NCBI GenBank assembly: GCA_018660505.1 | Contig: JABJKE010000030.1 | Location: 97,989-161,988, forward strand | Length of the DNA: 64,000 bases | DNA from: Rhodobiaceae bacterium | GTDB lineage: Bacteria; Pseudomonadota; Alphaproteobacteria; RS24 | Direction: 5' to 3' | Part shown: positions 1 through 10,075 of the stretch, piece after piece | Layout of the letters: every line of letters starts with the position of its first letter | Position numbering within the stretch: the stretch's first letter is position 1 | Made by a program: the position numbers and the translations under genes | Notes under the pieces: generated by a model | What the model saw: only the letters and a program-made list of their open reading frames with translations | What the model was told of the DNA's origin: nothing | Database searches by the model: none

Positions 1-607
1 GTAAAAAGCGCACCACAAGGGTCGCCCAGATAGAGCCTTCTGCGCCCAGTTCTGGAAACCCAAAGGCGCCAAAGACGAAAATGTAATTGGCAAAAATATT
101 CGCAATATTGGCGACAATCATAATCACCATGCCGGGGCGCGGATTGCGAATGCCTTCGAGGAAAAAACCAGTCGTCATATGCAGTGCCGCGAACGGCAAG
201 CTGAGGCCCGCAATCATTGAAATACGCCCGCCGGCAGCCGCCAGCTCGGGCGTTTGTCCGCTCAGCAGCAACAGCGGCTCGCCGAAAAAGCAGAACACCA
301 TCCCCACAAGGCCAATGGACAGCCCCCAAGGCATGGCGTGCCACCAGACTTTGCCAGTTCCGCTATAATCTTTGGCGCCGAATTTATTCGACACTAAAAC
401 CGAAGTGCCCATCAGCAGGCCAATCATAATCAAAATGAAAATATTGCTCGGCACCATGCCAATGCCCAAATAAGCCAAATGCTCCGACGCGTAATGGCCC
501 ACCACCACGGTGTCGGTAATGCCCAAAGTCAAAATGCCGATGCGCGAAATCACCACCGGCCAAGCCAGCGTCATCAGGGTTTTTATATCTTGCCAAATTT
601 GCTTCAT
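1..607 (-). CDS. MATE family efflux transporter (partial, N-terminal part)
   Basis: This open frame has no stop in the window, so the ORF track misses it. Translating the minus strand from the ATG at 607 gives MKQIWQDIKTLMTLAWPVVI, followed by ITDTVVVGHYASEHLAYLGI, the first-helix pattern of MATE (NorM/DinF-like) exporters. About 202 codons are present, covering roughly the first five or six membrane segments. The C-terminal half lies beyond base 1. MATE proteins exchange Na+ or H+ for cationic drugs or metabolites across the inner membrane; the substrate here is unknown. The start overlaps the stop of the upstream nitroreductase gene as ATGA, so the two are probably co-transcribed and translationally coupled. 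Confidence 0.88.
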   Translation of the reverse strand, partial: MKQIWQDIKTLMTLAWPVVISRIGILTLGITDTVVVGHYASEHLAYLGIGMVPSNIFILIMIGLLMGTSVLVSNKFGAKDYSGTGKVWWHAMPWGLSIGLVGMVFCFFGEPLLLLSGQTPELAAAGGRISMIAGLSLPFAALHMTTGFFLEGIRNPRPGMVIMIVANIANIFANYIFVFGAFGFPELGAEGSIWATLVVRFL

Positions 608-1182
608 GGCCGCAGGCCAAACTGAACAACTTCCTCTAGCGAAGGGCGCGCCCGTTCGCTGGGTGCCTCTTTGGCGGTACCAATATAAATAAACCCAGCT
701 ATTTCATCGCCGCTCGTGCCGCCCAAAGCTGTTAACACCGCGCGCTCATAGGCCACGTCTCCGGTCAGCCATTGGGCTGCAAATCCGGCAGATTGGGCGG
801 CGGTGAGCAGCGTCATGCACACAGCACCGGCCGATAAAATCATTTCCCCGCGCGGAATTTTAGGATGCGGCTTCGGGCAAGCCAGAACGGCAATCACACA
901 TGGCGCGCGCAAAAACTGCGCGGCCGCACTGGCATAAGCATCCACTGAGGGCGCTTCGGCTTTTGCCGCCAATGCATCGGCGGCGATTTTACCTAGCTCG
1001 GCGCGGGCCGCTTCTTGCAATACCACCAGCCGCCAGGGGGCTAATTTGCCATGGTCGGGCACCCGCGTTGCCGCACCCAATAGGTCTTGCAAAACCTCAG
1101 CCGAAGGGCCCGGCACCGTCATATTGCGCGCCAATACCGAACGACGGGTTTTTAAGAATTCTAAGGTTGAACTATCGCCCAT
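604..1182 (-). CDS. Nitroreductase family protein
   Basis: The 192-residue protein fits a single-domain FMN-dependent nitroreductase of the YdjA type. The N-terminal RRSV motif (about residues 13-16) and the VPDHGKLAPWR segment (about 41-51) are the usual FMN phosphate-binding region. The middle SAGAVCMTLLTAAQSAGFAAQWLTG matches the family pattern SxGaaxqnlllaAxalGlgaxW. These enzymes reduce nitro or quinone compounds with NAD(P)H; the physiological substrate is not predictable. It is the first gene of a minus-strand pair with the MATE exporter (ATGA overlap), which suggests a detoxification pairing, though this is inference. Confidence 0.85.
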   Translation of the reverse strand: MGDSSTLEFLKTRRSVLARNMTVPGPSAEVLQDLLGAATRVPDHGKLAPWRLVVLQEAARAELGKIAADALAAKAEAPSVDAYASAAAQFLRAPCVIAVLACPKPHPKIPRGEMILSAGAVCMTLLTAAQSAGFAAQWLTGDVAYERAVLTALGGTSGDEIAGFIYIGTAKEAPSERARPSLEEVVQFGLRP

Positions 1183-1280
1183 TTTCTTGTCCTATCAAGC
1201 TGTCTCGCCTTGGCTTATCGCCGCCCCGCGTTAAAGTCAATTAGCGCTCGCAACAACAATAACAATCAAAAGGTTGGCCC

Positions 1281-2105
1281 ATGCGCATCGTGGTGTTCTC
1301 TGTCGCCGTGTTTTTTCTCGCCTCCCCTGCTTCTGCTGGGGCTTGGGGGCTGGGTGTCGGGGAGAGCAAAGCAATTTTGCAATATGGCAGTGGCGACCAG
1401 CCAGTGCAGTTTCCCCTAGCACCAGCGCGCGATTATAGGCTGCAAGAAACATTCATCAGCTTATTGGTGGAACATGGCGCCACCGCGCGCACCACCCTCT
1501 TGGGCAAAGCGAGCCACCAACGCGTACGCGAGGCCTTGCAAACTTATGAAACCCAAACCGGCCAGCTCGGCTTGCAAGTCGATGTGCCCGCATTGGCCAC
1601 CGGATTATTGCCGCCGTATATTTTTCAGGGGCTTAAAACGCTATTTCCCAAACGCCGATGGCGACGCGAAAAACGGGCCAGCGTGCAAGGCGGCCTCGAT
1701 TGGCAAACCGCACAGCGCACGACGCGGCCAAGCGGAAGCCCCCAAAACGGCTATCACCTCGGCCTATCGCTGGCCGATAAAATTACCTTGGGGCGGGTCT
1801 CGGTTCTGCAAGAAGTTGACTATAGCGAAACGCGGTTGTCGCGGGAGCACCATATAGCGGGCCAATATCAGCTTTCTTTGCGGCGTGGGAATTGGCAAAT
1901 CGGCTCCCAAGCGCAGCAGTTTGAAAACCAGACCAGCGGCTATTTATCCCTGACGCAGAGCACGCGGCTCACTTGGAAGCCCGCGCTTTACCCGTTTGAG
2001 ATTAGTTTTGGGCGCGGGTCGACAAGAGTGAACAATCGCCTTCACCCGCTGGCGCGGTTTCGACGCGGCCAGCAGTGGACGCTCGAGTTTCAACACAATT
2101 TCTAG
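1281..2105 (+). CDS. Exported protein of unknown function
   Basis: The 274-residue product starts with a clear Sec signal peptide ([20 protein letters not shown], cleavage probably after the ASA at 17-19). The rest is rich in alternating polar/hydrophobic and aromatic residues and ends in EFQHNF, i.e. a C-terminal Phe, which is compatible with an outer-membrane beta-barrel. I do not recognise a named family. It converges on thrS; the stop codons overlap (TAG of this gene at 2103-2105, thrS stop at 2102-2104). A barrel fold is inference from composition only. Confidence 0.7.
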   Translation: MRIVVFSVAVFFLASPASAGAWGLGVGESKAILQYGSGDQPVQFPLAPARDYRLQETFISLLVEHGATARTTLLGKASHQRVREALQTYETQTGQLGLQVDVPALATGLLPPYIFQGLKTLFPKRRWRREKRASVQGGLDWQTAQRTTRPSGSPQNGYHLGLSLADKITLGRVSVLQEVDYSETRLSREHHIAGQYQLSLRRGNWQIGSQAQQFENQTSGYLSLTQSTRLTWKPALYPFEISFGRGSTRVNNRLHPLARFRRGQQWTLEFQHNF

Positions 2106-4063
2106 CGGCGTAAATCGGGCGCCGTGGCTTCCAGCGACAAAGCGTCGGCGGCTTCTTGCAAACCCATAACCGTTTGATCTTTCGAGCCCAGACGGCGCAT
2201 GGAGACGGTTTTGCCTTCGGCCTCGCGCATGCCCACGGCCAGAATAACCGGAACTTTAGCCACCGAATGCTCGCGCACTTTATAGTTAATTTTCTCATTG
2301 CGCGTATCGGCGCGCGCGCGCAAACCTTGCGCGTTTAATTGCGCCACCACCTCATGCGCATAAGTATCGGCATCGGTGGTAATCGGGCACACCACCACTT
2401 GCTCTGGCGCCAACCAAAGCGGCAATTTGCCCGCATAGCTCTCGATGAGAATACCGAGGAAACGCTCGATGGATCCCAATACGGCGCGGTGCAACATGAC
2501 GGGGCGATGCTTCTCGCCATCTTCGCCAATATAGGCGGCATCCAAACGCTCCGGCAGCACGAAGTCGAGCTGCAAAGTGGCGCATTGCCATGTCCGGCCA
2601 ATGGCGTCGGTCAGGTGATATTCAATTTTGGGGCCGTAAAACGCCCCCTCGCCAGGCAGTTCTTCCCATGCCAGACCCGCTTCGGTTAACGCATCGCGCA
2701 AGCCTTGTTCAGCGCGGTCCCAGGCCTCGTCTTCGCCCGCGCGAACGTCGGGGCGCAGAGCGATTTTCACCGACACATCGGTAAAGCCCAAATCATCATA
2801 GACTTGGGTTACCAAGCCGCAAAAATCGACGGCCTCGGAAATAACTTGGTCTTCGCGGCAAAAAATATGCGCGTCGTCTTGGGTCATTTGGCGTACCCGC
2901 ATCAATCCATGCAATGCGCCATGCGGCTCATTGCGGTGGCAACAGCCAAATTCGGCCATGCGAATGGGCAAGTCGCGATAAGACTTAATGCCTTGCTTGA
3001 AAATTTGCACATGGGCGGGGCAATTCATCGGCTTGATGGCCATTAAATCCGCATCGCCAGAGATTACCGCCGTTTTATCGTCTGTCGATGGCACTTCGTC
3101 TGGCACCACAAACATATTCTCGCGAAACTTATCCCAATGGCCCGACTGCTCCCAGAAGCGCTTGTCCAAAAGTTGTGGCGTTTTCACTTCTTGGTAATCA
3201 TTGGCGTCTAAGCGGCGTCGAATATATTGCTCCAACTGCTGCCAAATCGTGTAGCCCTTGGCGTGCCAAAACACGCTGCCTTGCGCTTCTTCTTGGAAAT
3301 GGAACAAATCCATCTCGCGGCCGATTTTGCGATGGTCGCGTTTTTCCGCTTCTTCCACCATATGCAAATAGGCTTTTAAATCTTTCTCATGGCCCCAGCA
3401 GGTGCCGTAAATGCGCTGCAACATTTCATTATTGCTATCGCCGCGCCAGTAAGCGCCAGCCAATTTGGTCAGTTTGAAAGCTTTGCCCAGCTTGCCCGTC
3501 GAGGGCAAATGCGGGCCACGGCATAAATCTTTCCACGCGCCTTGGCGATAAATCGTAATCGGCTGGTCGCCCGGAATAGAGGCGATAATTTCGGCTTTGT
3601 AAATCTCGCCAATCTCGGTGAAATGCGCCACCGCTTCGTCGCGTTGCCAGACTTCGCGGACAATCTCTTCGTTGCGGTCAACGATATCGCGCATCCGTTG
3701 TTCGATGGCTTCTAGGTCATCGAGGCTAAAGGGTGTCTCGCGCGCGAAGTCATAAAAAAATCCGTCTTTAATCACCGGGCCAATGGTGACTTGCGTTTCG
3801 GGGAAGAGTTCTTGCACCGCCTCGGCCAAAACATGGGCGCAATCATGGCGCAGCAAATCGACGCCCTCTTCATCGGCGGCGGTGATAACGGCGATATCGG
3901 CATTGGCATCAATGACTGTGGCTAGGTCGACGACCTCGCCATTGAGCTTTAAGGCGAGCGCTTTTTTGGCCAAAGATTTGGAGATGCTGGTCGCGAAAGC
4001 AAGCCCGTCTAGGGGCGCATCAAATTCGCGGGTCGCGCCATCCGGCAAGGTCAATGTAATCAT
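2102..4063 (-). CDS. thrS: Threonine--tRNA ligase
   Basis: The 653-residue enzyme charges tRNA-Thr in the cytoplasm and has the usual bacterial length. Domains in order: TGS domain (1 to about 62), the HxxxH editing site (H73 and H77 in [10 protein letters not shown]), the class II catalytic core with the motif MNCPAH and motif 2 [15 protein letters not shown], and a C-terminal anticodon-binding domain beginning near [12 protein letters not shown]. The ATG at 4063 overlaps the yidD stop (ATGA), so thrS follows yidD in one transcript, an arrangement I know from other alphaproteobacteria. Confidence 0.97.
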   Translation of the reverse strand: MITLTLPDGATREFDAPLDGLAFATSISKSLAKKALALKLNGEVVDLATVIDANADIAVITAADEEGVDLLRHDCAHVLAEAVQELFPETQVTIGPVIKDGFFYDFARETPFSLDDLEAIEQRMRDIVDRNEEIVREVWQRDEAVAHFTEIGEIYKAEIIASIPGDQPITIYRQGAWKDLCRGPHLPSTGKLGKAFKLTKLAGAYWRGDSNNEMLQRIYGTCWGHEKDLKAYLHMVEEAEKRDHRKIGREMDLFHFQEEAQGSVFWHAKGYTIWQQLEQYIRRRLDANDYQEVKTPQLLDKRFWEQSGHWDKFRENMFVVPDEVPSTDDKTAVISGDADLMAIKPMNCPAHVQIFKQGIKSYRDLPIRMAEFGCCHRNEPHGALHGLMRVRQMTQDDAHIFCREDQVISEAVDFCGLVTQVYDDLGFTDVSVKIALRPDVRAGEDEAWDRAEQGLRDALTEAGLAWEELPGEGAFYGPKIEYHLTDAIGRTWQCATLQLDFVLPERLDAAYIGEDGEKHRPVMLHRAVLGSIERFLGILIESYAGKLPLWLAPEQVVVCPITTDADTYAHEVVAQLNAQGLRARADTRNEKINYKVREHSVAKVPVILAVGMREAEGKTVSMRRLGSKDQTVMGLQEAADALSLEATAPDLRR

Positions 4064-4404
4064 AAGTCCAACTTCTCTTTTTTCGCCGCCTGTTTGGCGT
4101 CCGTCTCATCACCTGCGTGTGCCGAGGAAACTCTCCATGGTGCATACCAAGGTGGGAGGCAAACCTCAAGTGGCACGGGGTCAAAACCATGGCCCGGATG
4201 CATTTTATGAAACGGATGACATTTGCCCAGACGTTTGGCCGACAACCAACCGCCCGTCCAAACGCCATGCGCCTTCACGGCATCGAGCGCATATTCCGAG
4301 CAAGTGGGCTGAAAACGGCACCGCGGCCCCAGCACCGGCGAGACAAAGAGGCGATATATATGCACCGGTAAAAGCACCAAAAAACGCAGAGAAAGACGTA
4401 TCAT
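4060..4404 (-). CDS. yidD: Membrane protein insertion efficiency factor YidD
   Basis: The motif [22 protein letters not shown] is diagnostic of YidD, a small amphipathic inner-membrane-associated protein that helps the YidC insertase. The ORF track starts at 4578, but family members begin about 15-20 residues before the YRLFVSP segment. I therefore choose the ATG at 4404 ([13 protein letters not shown], 114 aa); ATGs at 4422 and 4428 are alternatives and none has a clear ribosome-binding site. Conserved GxxPVPL follows in the C-terminal half. It sits directly upstream of thrS with a 4-base overlap, not in the rnpA/yidC cluster seen in many other bacteria. Confidence 0.9.
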   Translation of the reverse strand: MIRLSLRFLVLLPVHIYRLFVSPVLGPRCRFQPTCSEYALDAVKAHGVWTGGWLSAKRLGKCHPFHKMHPGHGFDPVPLEVCLPPWYAPWRVSSAHAGDETDAKQAAKKEKLDL

Positions 4405-4492
4405 GCGGCCATAGTAACGCATCGCCATAGGGTTTCGAAACAAAAGAATGCAGCTTACAAGCCGACCCATTGGCGTTAGACTATTTTGATAA

Positions 4493-4801
4493 ATGGACAC
4501 ACTTGAATACCAGTTCAGCGGAGAAATATGGATTTGGTCGGGCAAGAAAACCGACTGGTTTTTCATTACGCTGCCCAAAGACGTGAGCGACCACGCCCGC
4601 TATTTCACCACCCATGTGCAACGCGGTTTTAAATCTTTGAAAGTAAATGCCCAAATTGGCAACAGCCAATGGCAGACCTCTATGTTTCCCAGCAAAGAAC
4701 GCCAGAGCTATTTATTACCGGTAAAAAAATCAGTCCGCGTGGCAGAAAACATCGAAGTCGGCAAACCTCAAGCGGTCAAAATTACGCTGCTTGGGCTTTA
4801 A
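4493..4801 (+). CDS. DUF1905 domain-containing protein
   Basis: This 102-residue protein matches the DUF1905 family: an N-terminal EFSGEIW-type strand (here [20 protein letters not shown]), a central segment that positions [16 protein letters not shown], and the [16 protein letters not shown] motif near the C-terminus. DUF1905 is a small beta-barrel fold of unknown biochemical role, often fused or adjacent to YdeI-like OmdA domains; no such domain is present here. It stands alone between yidD (opposite strand) and the Fe-S scaffold gene, with which it converges (stop overlap of 4 bases). Confidence 0.82.
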   Translation: MDTLEYQFSGEIWIWSGKKTDWFFITLPKDVSDHARYFTTHVQRGFKSLKVNAQIGNSQWQTSMFPSKERQSYLLPVKKSVRVAENIEVGKPQAVKITLLGL

Positions 4802-5238
4802 ACCCCGAGTTGCGCCAGACAGTCTTCCACCGCATCGAAAGTCAGCAAGGTCGAGGCATGGCGGTTTTTAAAATCGCGCACGGGCTCCAAAACTTCTAAA
4901 TCGGCCCACCGCCCCGTCGGCGGCGTGCCGTCTTGTTTCAACATGGCGCGCATGGTGGCCCCCACGGCACGCAACTCGTCTGGCGCCGTGCCAATAATCT
5001 CGCGCGCCATCACCGAGCTGGCCGCTTGGCCCAAAGCGCAGGCCTCGAGCTGATGCGCAAAGGCCGCCACCGTGCCATCATCGCCCAGAGCCAATTCGAC
5101 ATGCACTTTCGAGCCACATAGCCGCGACACGGCATCGGCTTGGACAATGCCCGCCCGCGGCCCATCTGACAGATTGCCGATATGGGGAATATCGGCCGCC
5201 AGTTTTAAAATCCGCTGATTATAAAGCTCGTTCATCAT
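4798..5238 (-). CDS. IscU/NifU-like iron-sulfur cluster scaffold protein
   Basis: The 146-residue protein has the NifU N-terminal fold: LYNxxILxLAAxIPHIG at the start, then the first ligand cysteine C41 (SRLCGSKVHVE) and the second C67 (EACALGQAASS). The region where the third ligand cysteine normally sits reads KNRHASTLLTF, so His127 occupies the place. C140 near the end is not in the canonical position. Role: probable transient carrier or scaffold for Fe-S clusters in the cytosol. It is followed on the same strand by yidD after the DUF1905 gene; I recall this Fe-S protein/yidD/thrS neighbourhood from other alphaproteobacteria. Confidence 0.85.
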   Translation of the reverse strand: MMNELYNQRILKLAADIPHIGNLSDGPRAGIVQADAVSRLCGSKVHVELALGDDGTVAAFAHQLEACALGQAASSVMAREIIGTAPDELRAVGATMRAMLKQDGTPPTGRWADLEVLEPVRDFKNRHASTLLTFDAVEDCLAQLGV

Positions 5239-5262
5239 GGTATTAAGATAGGTGCTGGCGCA

Positions 5263-6618
5263 TCATTTTGCGAGCTTCCAAATCGTCCCATCCGCCGTGT
5301 CTTCAATCGCCACGCCCATGTTTGCCAGCGCATCGCGCGCCGCATCGGCGGCAGCGAAATCTTTTGCGGCGCGCGCCTTGGCACGCGTCTCTATCAAGGC
5401 CTCCACGGCAGCCGCATCGATATCGCCAATTTGCACGGCGAACCAATCTTCCGGCACCTGTTGCAACAGACCCAGTAAACTCGCGGCGGCCAAAAACCCG
5501 CCTTTGTCTTCTGGCGTCTGGAGGTTTTTGCTCAAGGCAAATAATTCGGCCAAGGCTTTGGGCGTGTTTAAGTCATCGCAAAGCGCCGCCAAAAAGCTTT
5601 CCGGTGGTTGCGCTGGCGCGGCTTCGATATCGCGGGTGTCGCGCAAAACGCCATAGAGGCGGTCGAGGTTTTTCACCGATTGGGCCAGCAAATCATCGCT
5701 GAAATCGAGCCGCTGGCGATAATGGCCTTGCAGCAGCGCCAAGCGAATGGCCTCGCCGGGGGCTTCTTCTATCAGCTCATCCATCACCTTAATATTGCCG
5801 ATGGATTTCGACATTTTTTCGCCAGAAATATTGAGCATGCCATTGTGCAGCCAATAATTGGCCAAAGGCGCGCCATGCGAACACCGGCTTTGCGCCGCCT
5901 CATTTTCATGATGCGGAAATTGCAAATCCGCGCCGCCGCCATGAATATCAATGGTGGTGCCAAGGTGCTTTTCAATCATCGCCGAACATTCAATATGCCA
6001 GCCCGGGCGCCCCCGACCCCACATACTGTCCCATCCGGGTTGCTCTGGCGTGGAGGGTTTCCACAATACGAAATCACCGGCATCTTTTTTATACGGCGCC
6101 ACATCGACGCGCGCACCGGCCAGCATATCGTCGCGCGAGCGCCCCGAAAGCGTGCCATAGGCGCTGTCTTGCGTAACATCGAACAGCACATGGCCCTCGG
6201 CCTCATAAGCGTGACCTTTGTCGATTAAGCCCTTAATCATCGTCTCCATCTCGCCAATGTGATGGGTCGCAAAAGGCTCAATATCGGGCGGCAAAACGCC
6301 CAATAGCTGCATATCGGCCAGATATTTGCCATGATAGCGCGCGGTAACGGTCGAAATATCGACCCCTTCCGCCCCCGCTTTGGCGTTAATTTTATCATCC
6401 ACATCGGTAATATTGCGGGCATAGATGACCTGCGGATAAAGCGCACGCAACAGGCGCACCAAAACATCAAACACAACGGCAGGTCGAAAATTGCCGATAT
6501 GGCAAGGGCCATAAACCGTGGGTCCGCAAACATATAGCGTTACCCGCGAGGCATCTTGAGGCGTAAAGACTTGCTTTTCGCGGGCCAGACTATTGTGCAA
6601 AGAGAGCTGAGTTTCCAT
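5263..6618 (-). CDS. cysS: Cysteine--tRNA ligase
   Basis: The 451-residue class I synthetase attaches cysteine to tRNA-Cys. Visible signatures are [13 protein letters not shown] (Zn-ligand Cys plus the HIGH-type motif), [11 protein letters not shown], the zinc-binding WHIECSAM and HHENEAAQ segments, and KMSKSIGN as the KMSKS loop. The ORF track begins at 6660, but [15 protein letters not shown] starting at 6618 matches family N-termini, so I use 6618. The C-terminus contains the typical helical domain ending [18 protein letters not shown]. It is divergent from folE across about 390 bp. Confidence 0.97.
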   Translation of the reverse strand: METQLSLHNSLAREKQVFTPQDASRVTLYVCGPTVYGPCHIGNFRPAVVFDVLVRLLRALYPQVIYARNITDVDDKINAKAGAEGVDISTVTARYHGKYLADMQLLGVLPPDIEPFATHHIGEMETMIKGLIDKGHAYEAEGHVLFDVTQDSAYGTLSGRSRDDMLAGARVDVAPYKKDAGDFVLWKPSTPEQPGWDSMWGRGRPGWHIECSAMIEKHLGTTIDIHGGGADLQFPHHENEAAQSRCSHGAPLANYWLHNGMLNISGEKMSKSIGNIKVMDELIEEAPGEAIRLALLQGHYRQRLDFSDDLLAQSVKNLDRLYGVLRDTRDIEAAPAQPPESFLAALCDDLNTPKALAELFALSKNLQTPEDKGGFLAAASLLGLLQQVPEDWFAVQIGDIDAAAVEALIETRAKARAAKDFAAADAARDALANMGVAIEDTADGTIWKLAK

Positions 6619-7011
6619 GCGCGCACCATAATTCATCTGCGGGGCGAGCCGCAAGGCCAATTAAAGGGCCAAATAAATAAGCCGCGCCCAGCTGGAAATC
6701 CAACCGCTGTGAGTTAAATAAATCCATAGAGACGCTGGAAGCGGCGGATACCCCGCTGCTTTTAGAGGCTCCATGGTTCATGTTTATCTTGTCCCTAGGG
6801 GTAAACTTGGCTATCTAACCAACTCCCTTAAGCGGGTTTTTGCAAAGAGACTTTGCTTTCTTGCAAAACAATGTGCAAAATTAGGGGGAGCTGACCTCGC
6901 CTCGACGTGGCATAACCAAGCCTAAGTTCGAGACGCCGAAGCATAGTAATTTAGGCAGTCTGTATGCCTGACGAATAGCGGGACGTATTTCCCGCCCAGT
7001 GAGGTATTAAA
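6619..7011. other. Divergent intergenic region between cysS and folE
   Basis: This 393-bp stretch separates two divergent genes and should carry promoters for both, although I see no textbook -35/-10 pair. It contains several TTGCAA-like repeats (about 6838-6880) and a small hairpin GCGGG/CCCGC about 20-30 bases before the folE start. A 63-codon minus-strand frame (6781 to 6590) has a plausible AGGGA ribosome-binding site but runs into cysS in another frame and has unremarkable composition; I do not call it a gene. No known riboswitch motif was recognised. Confidence 0.5.
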
Positions 7012-7638
7012 ATGGACGCGAGAGTAGACGGCAATAAAACGCCAACAATTGGAGAACGGGACGTAAAAGTGGAAAAACCTTCACGCGAGCAAGCCGAATC
7101 CGCCGTACGCACACTGATTGCCTGGGCGGGCGATAACCCCGAACGCGAGGGATTGATCGATACGCCAAAGCGCGTCGTCAACGCCTATACTGAATTTTTC
7201 GCAGGCTATGACGAAAACCCAGATGAGGTTTTGGGTCGCACCTTTGAAGATGTCGAAGGCTATGACGATATGGTCATGCTGCGCGATATTTCGCTGGAAA
7301 GCCATTGCGAGCACCATATGGTGGCTATTTTGGGCAAAGTGCATATTGCCTATATGCCCGTCAACAAAGTGGTCGGCATTTCGAAACTGGCCCGCGTGAT
7401 TGAGATTTTTGCCAAACGTCTGCAAACCCAAGAAACCATGACGGCGCAAGTTGTCGATTGCATTCAGCGCGTGTTGGAACCCGCAGGCGTTGCCATTTTG
7501 GTCGATGCCAAGCACCAATGCATGACAACACGTGGCATTAAAAAACCAGATGTGGCGACCATTACCACCCAGTTTACCGGCGTTTTTGCAGAAGATCCGC
7601 GCATGGAAGCCCGCTTCCTTGCCATGATTAGCCGCTAG
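7012..7638 (+). CDS. folE: GTP cyclohydrolase I
   Basis: The 208-residue enzyme opens GTP to dihydroneopterin triphosphate, the first step of folate (and related pterin) synthesis. The zinc and active-site motifs are present: [21 protein letters not shown] (Cys and His ligands), [20 protein letters not shown], and HQCMTTRGI with the second zinc cysteine. Length is typical. It is followed 35 bases downstream by hisI on the same strand, a pairing I know from other alphaproteobacteria. Later folate-pathway genes (folM-like, folB) lie in this window at 50.5-51.7 kb. Confidence 0.97.
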   Translation: MDARVDGNKTPTIGERDVKVEKPSREQAESAVRTLIAWAGDNPEREGLIDTPKRVVNAYTEFFAGYDENPDEVLGRTFEDVEGYDDMVMLRDISLESHCEHHMVAILGKVHIAYMPVNKVVGISKLARVIEIFAKRLQTQETMTAQVVDCIQRVLEPAGVAILVDAKHQCMTTRGIKKPDVATITTQFTGVFAEDPRMEARFLAMISR

Positions 7639-7673
7639 GGTCTATAAGACCTCAAAGAGTTGAGGGAAAAAAC

Positions 7674-8150
7674 ATGACTGGTCCATTTGCACCCCGCGAA
7701 ACCATAGAACAAGTAGAAGAAGGCCACGTCTTGGCGCCAAAATTTGACGCCAAGGGCCTGATTCCCGTCGTCACCACTGATTTTACCAGTGGCGAATTAC
7801 TGATGCATGGCTTCATGAACGAAGAAGCCTTAAAGCTGACCATTGAAACGGGCGAAGCGCATTATTTCTCGCGCTCGCGCGAAGCCATTTGGCACAAAGG
7901 CGCGACCAGCGGTCTGGTGCAAACCATTGCCGAAATGCGCGTCGATGATGACCAAGATTGCATTTGGTTGCGGGTCCATGTCGGCGGCAATGGCGCCTCT
8001 TGCCACGTCGGCTATCGCTCGTGCTTTTATCGGTCTTTGCCAACGGGCGAGCTGCCCGACACGCCAGTGGCCTTGCGCTACGAAGAAGATGAGAAAGTCT
8101 TCGACCCGCTCGACGTCTATGGCGATGCGCCCAACCCAACCAAGCTTTAA
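7674..8150 (+). CDS. hisI: Phosphoribosyl-AMP cyclohydrolase
   Basis: The 158-residue product hydrolyses phosphoribosyl-AMP in histidine biosynthesis. Diagnostic motifs are [11 protein letters not shown], an aspartate-rich metal site ([14 protein letters not shown]) and CHVGYRSCF with the zinc cysteines. There is no HisE (pyrophosphohydrolase) fusion, so HisE must be encoded elsewhere. It has an N-terminal extension of about 25 residues compared with the shortest family members. It forms a likely operon with folE and converges on the CBS-domain gene with only 3 bases between stops. Confidence 0.96.
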   Translation: MTGPFAPRETIEQVEEGHVLAPKFDAKGLIPVVTTDFTSGELLMHGFMNEEALKLTIETGEAHYFSRSREAIWHKGATSGLVQTIAEMRVDDDQDCIWLRVHVGGNGASCHVGYRSCFYRSLPTGELPDTPVALRYEEDEKVFDPLDVYGDAPNPTKL

Positions 8151-8153
8151 AAC

Positions 8154-8585
8154 CTATCCGGTGGCGATGTAATCTTTCAACGCCGCCGCTTCTCTCTCGG
8201 TTTGCTGAATGCGATAATTCACCAAATCGCCAATAGAGACGATGCCGCACAGATGATTGTCGGTCATAACCGGCAAATGGCGAAACCGCTTTTGCGTCAT
8301 AATGCTCATGGCTTCATCAATGCCTGAACTCAGCGCAATGCTCTGCGGGCGTTCGGTCATATGTTCGCAGACAGATTCTTGCAAAGCCGCCGCGCCATGT
8401 TGGGCCAAGGCGCGCATCACATCGCGCTCGGTGAAAATGCCGTGGCAAATCTCTCCGTCGCCCGTCACCACCAGCGCGCCAATCGCCTTTTCATTCATCA
8501 TTTGCAAAGCCTGCTCGACGGTTTTCTCGCTTTCAATCGCGATAACCTCGGCACCTTTATTGTTCAAAATCGCCTGAATACTCAT
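8154..8585 (-). CDS. CBS-domain pair protein
   Basis: The 143-residue protein consists of two CBS domains (about 8-62 and 75-130) and nothing else; characteristic segments are GALVVTGDGEICHGIFTERDVMR and RHLPVMTDNHLCGIVSIGDLVNY. Such stand-alone Bateman modules bind adenine nucleotides and often regulate partner proteins, but no partner is encoded next to it. A strong ribosome-binding site (AAGGAGG) precedes the ATG at 8585. Confidence 0.9.
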   Translation of the reverse strand: MSIQAILNNKGAEVIAIESEKTVEQALQMMNEKAIGALVVTGDGEICHGIFTERDVMRALAQHGAAALQESVCEHMTERPQSIALSSGIDEAMSIMTQKRFRHLPVMTDNHLCGIVSIGDLVNYRIQQTEREAAALKDYIATG

Positions 8586-8651
8586 GCTCAGCCTCCTTCC
8601 CCCATCAGCATGCGACAGGGTGCCGCAGATTGCAAGCCATGCCGGGTCGAT

Positions 8652-9452
8652 CTATTTTTTCGGGTTTTTCCAGTTGCCATAGTCCACCTGCCCGGGCCCG
8701 CCAGAGGCCGAAAGCGGTGGCTTTTCTAAAAAGCCGATGAGCAGAAGTCCGGTAAAAAAGCCAACCAAATGCGCAATCCACGCGATGTTGACCGCCGCGC
8801 CATCTGGGCTGGCGAGCCCATAGGGGCCCAGCAAGCCAAAGGCCAAATTCATCACCAACCAAATGCCGATGAACATAAGCACGGGACGACGTTTGGGCAC
8901 TTCCGCAAGCCGCAGCAACCGCCGCTCTGGGTTTTGCGACTTCGGGTCGAGCCAACGCACATCAGAAAAAGCAAATCGCGACGCCGCCCCCATCAGGCCG
9001 GCCACGCCGCCCGAGGCACCGATAATCGGGATGAGATAATTTTGCACAGGCGCGGCATAAATTTGGCCAAGTCCCGCCAGCATCGTGCACATCATATAGA
9101 GGAACATGAATTTGCGCGGCCCCAAGCGGCGCGCCACCGGAGCGCCAAAAGCCAACAGCCAAACCGAATTTAAAATGAAATGCGCCCAACCGCCGTGCAA
9201 CATCGAATAGCTGAACAAATTGACCAGACCTTGCACCCAAGTGCCCGGCAGACCGCCCAGCCCTTCGGCGAAAAGCCGAGCTGGAAACAGACCCAGCGAG
9301 ACCAATAATTCATTGCGTTGGGCATAGCCACCAAAGGCCATCAGCAATTGAAAAACCAACAGGAGCCCCAGCAAAGCGAGGACGATAAAAGGCGCCCTTA
9401 AAATCGGCTGTTTGGCCTCTTGGGTCGCGTCGTCTGGCGGCGTCTGCGTCAT
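8652..9452 (-). CDS. Rhomboid family intramembrane serine protease
   Basis: The 266-residue membrane protein has about six hydrophobic segments. Catalytic features are in place: Ser147 in GASGGVAG, His228 in WIAHLVGFFTG, and the HGGWAHFILN motif (H86, H91, N95) in the second helix. Rhomboids cleave transmembrane substrates within the inner membrane; the substrate cannot be predicted. A non-conserved basic cytoplasmic loop (about 165-190) separates the active-site helix from the next segment. It follows the DsbA-fold isomerase gene on the same strand with about a 10-base gap. Confidence 0.92.
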   Translation of the reverse strand: MTQTPPDDATQEAKQPILRAPFIVLALLGLLLVFQLLMAFGGYAQRNELLVSLGLFPARLFAEGLGGLPGTWVQGLVNLFSYSMLHGGWAHFILNSVWLLAFGAPVARRLGPRKFMFLYMMCTMLAGLGQIYAAPVQNYLIPIIGASGGVAGLMGAASRFAFSDVRWLDPKSQNPERRLLRLAEVPKRRPVLMFIGIWLVMNLAFGLLGPYGLASPDGAAVNIAWIAHLVGFFTGLLLIGFLEKPPLSASGGPGQVDYGNWKNPKK

Positions 9453-9462
9453 GTGATGGTTC

Positions 9463-10074
9463 CTATTTGCCTGCCGCTTTTTTCAAAGCCGCCTCGACCA
9501 ATTCCAATCGATCATTGCCGAAATACATATCCGTTTGATTGACATACATCGTCGGCGAGCCAAAGCCGCCGCGGTCAATCACTTCTTGGGTATTGGCCCG
9601 CAAGCGCGCTTTGACCGCGTCACTTTGCATGGCTTCCAGCGTGGCCGAGGCGTCGAGCCCCACCGCGTCGCATAGCGCGGTTAATTCTTCGGGCTGGCTG
9701 ATGTCGCGCAATTCACCCCAATAGGCGTGAAAGGCGGCATGCGAGAAAGCGCTTAATTTGCCATGGTCTTGCGCCACCAAAGCGGCCCGCATCAGGCCCG
9801 CGGCGGGCAGCGGAAAGACTTTCGGCTGACCGATGGTAATGCCGCAAAACCTTGCCCAATCTTGCAAATCTTTCAGGTAATAACGCCCTTTCACCGGATG
9901 CGGCTTGGCGCGCGTTTCATAGACCGTTTCATTGACCGCGTTAAAAACCCCGCCCACTAAAATCGGTTTGAAATCAATCTCCACCTCGCAGCGCGCGGCC
10001 ATGGCTTCGACGCGCGAGAAAGCCAGATAAGTCCACGGGCTTGAGATGTCGTAAAAAAATTCGAACTGAACCAT
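9463..10074 (-). CDS. 2-hydroxychromene-2-carboxylate isomerase (DsbA-fold, kappa GST-like)
   Basis: I start at the ATG at 10074 (MVQFEFFYDISSPWTYLAFS, 203 aa) because the track's longer start has no family similarity. The SSPWTY segment carries the serine that replaces the DsbA catalytic cysteine pair, and GGFGSPTMYVN is the cis-Pro region typical of this family. These enzymes use glutathione to isomerise aromatic breakdown products, or serve as kappa-class glutathione transferases. One base separates it from the stop of the GMC oxidoreductase gene, so it belongs to that operon. Confidence 0.87.
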   Translation of the reverse strand: MVQFEFFYDISSPWTYLAFSRVEAMAARCEVEIDFKPILVGGVFNAVNETVYETRAKPHPVKGRYYLKDLQDWARFCGITIGQPKVFPLPAAGLMRAALVAQDHGKLSAFSHAAFHAYWGELRDISQPEELTALCDAVGLDASATLEAMQSDAVKARLRANTQEVIDRGGFGSPTMYVNQTDMYFGNDRLELVEAALKKAAGK

Positions 10075-10075
10075 A

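Noticed and set aside
384-629. Minus-strand ORF of 81 codons overlapping the start of the window
   Set aside because: It overlaps the MATE exporter frame, which has clear family sequence; the ORF itself has low-complexity His/Gly-rich composition typical of a shadow frame.
6590-6781. 63-codon minus-strand frame upstream of cysS with a plausible AGGGA site
   Set aside because: It overlaps the cysS start in a different frame, has unremarkable composition and no recognised family; evidence is too weak to call a gene.
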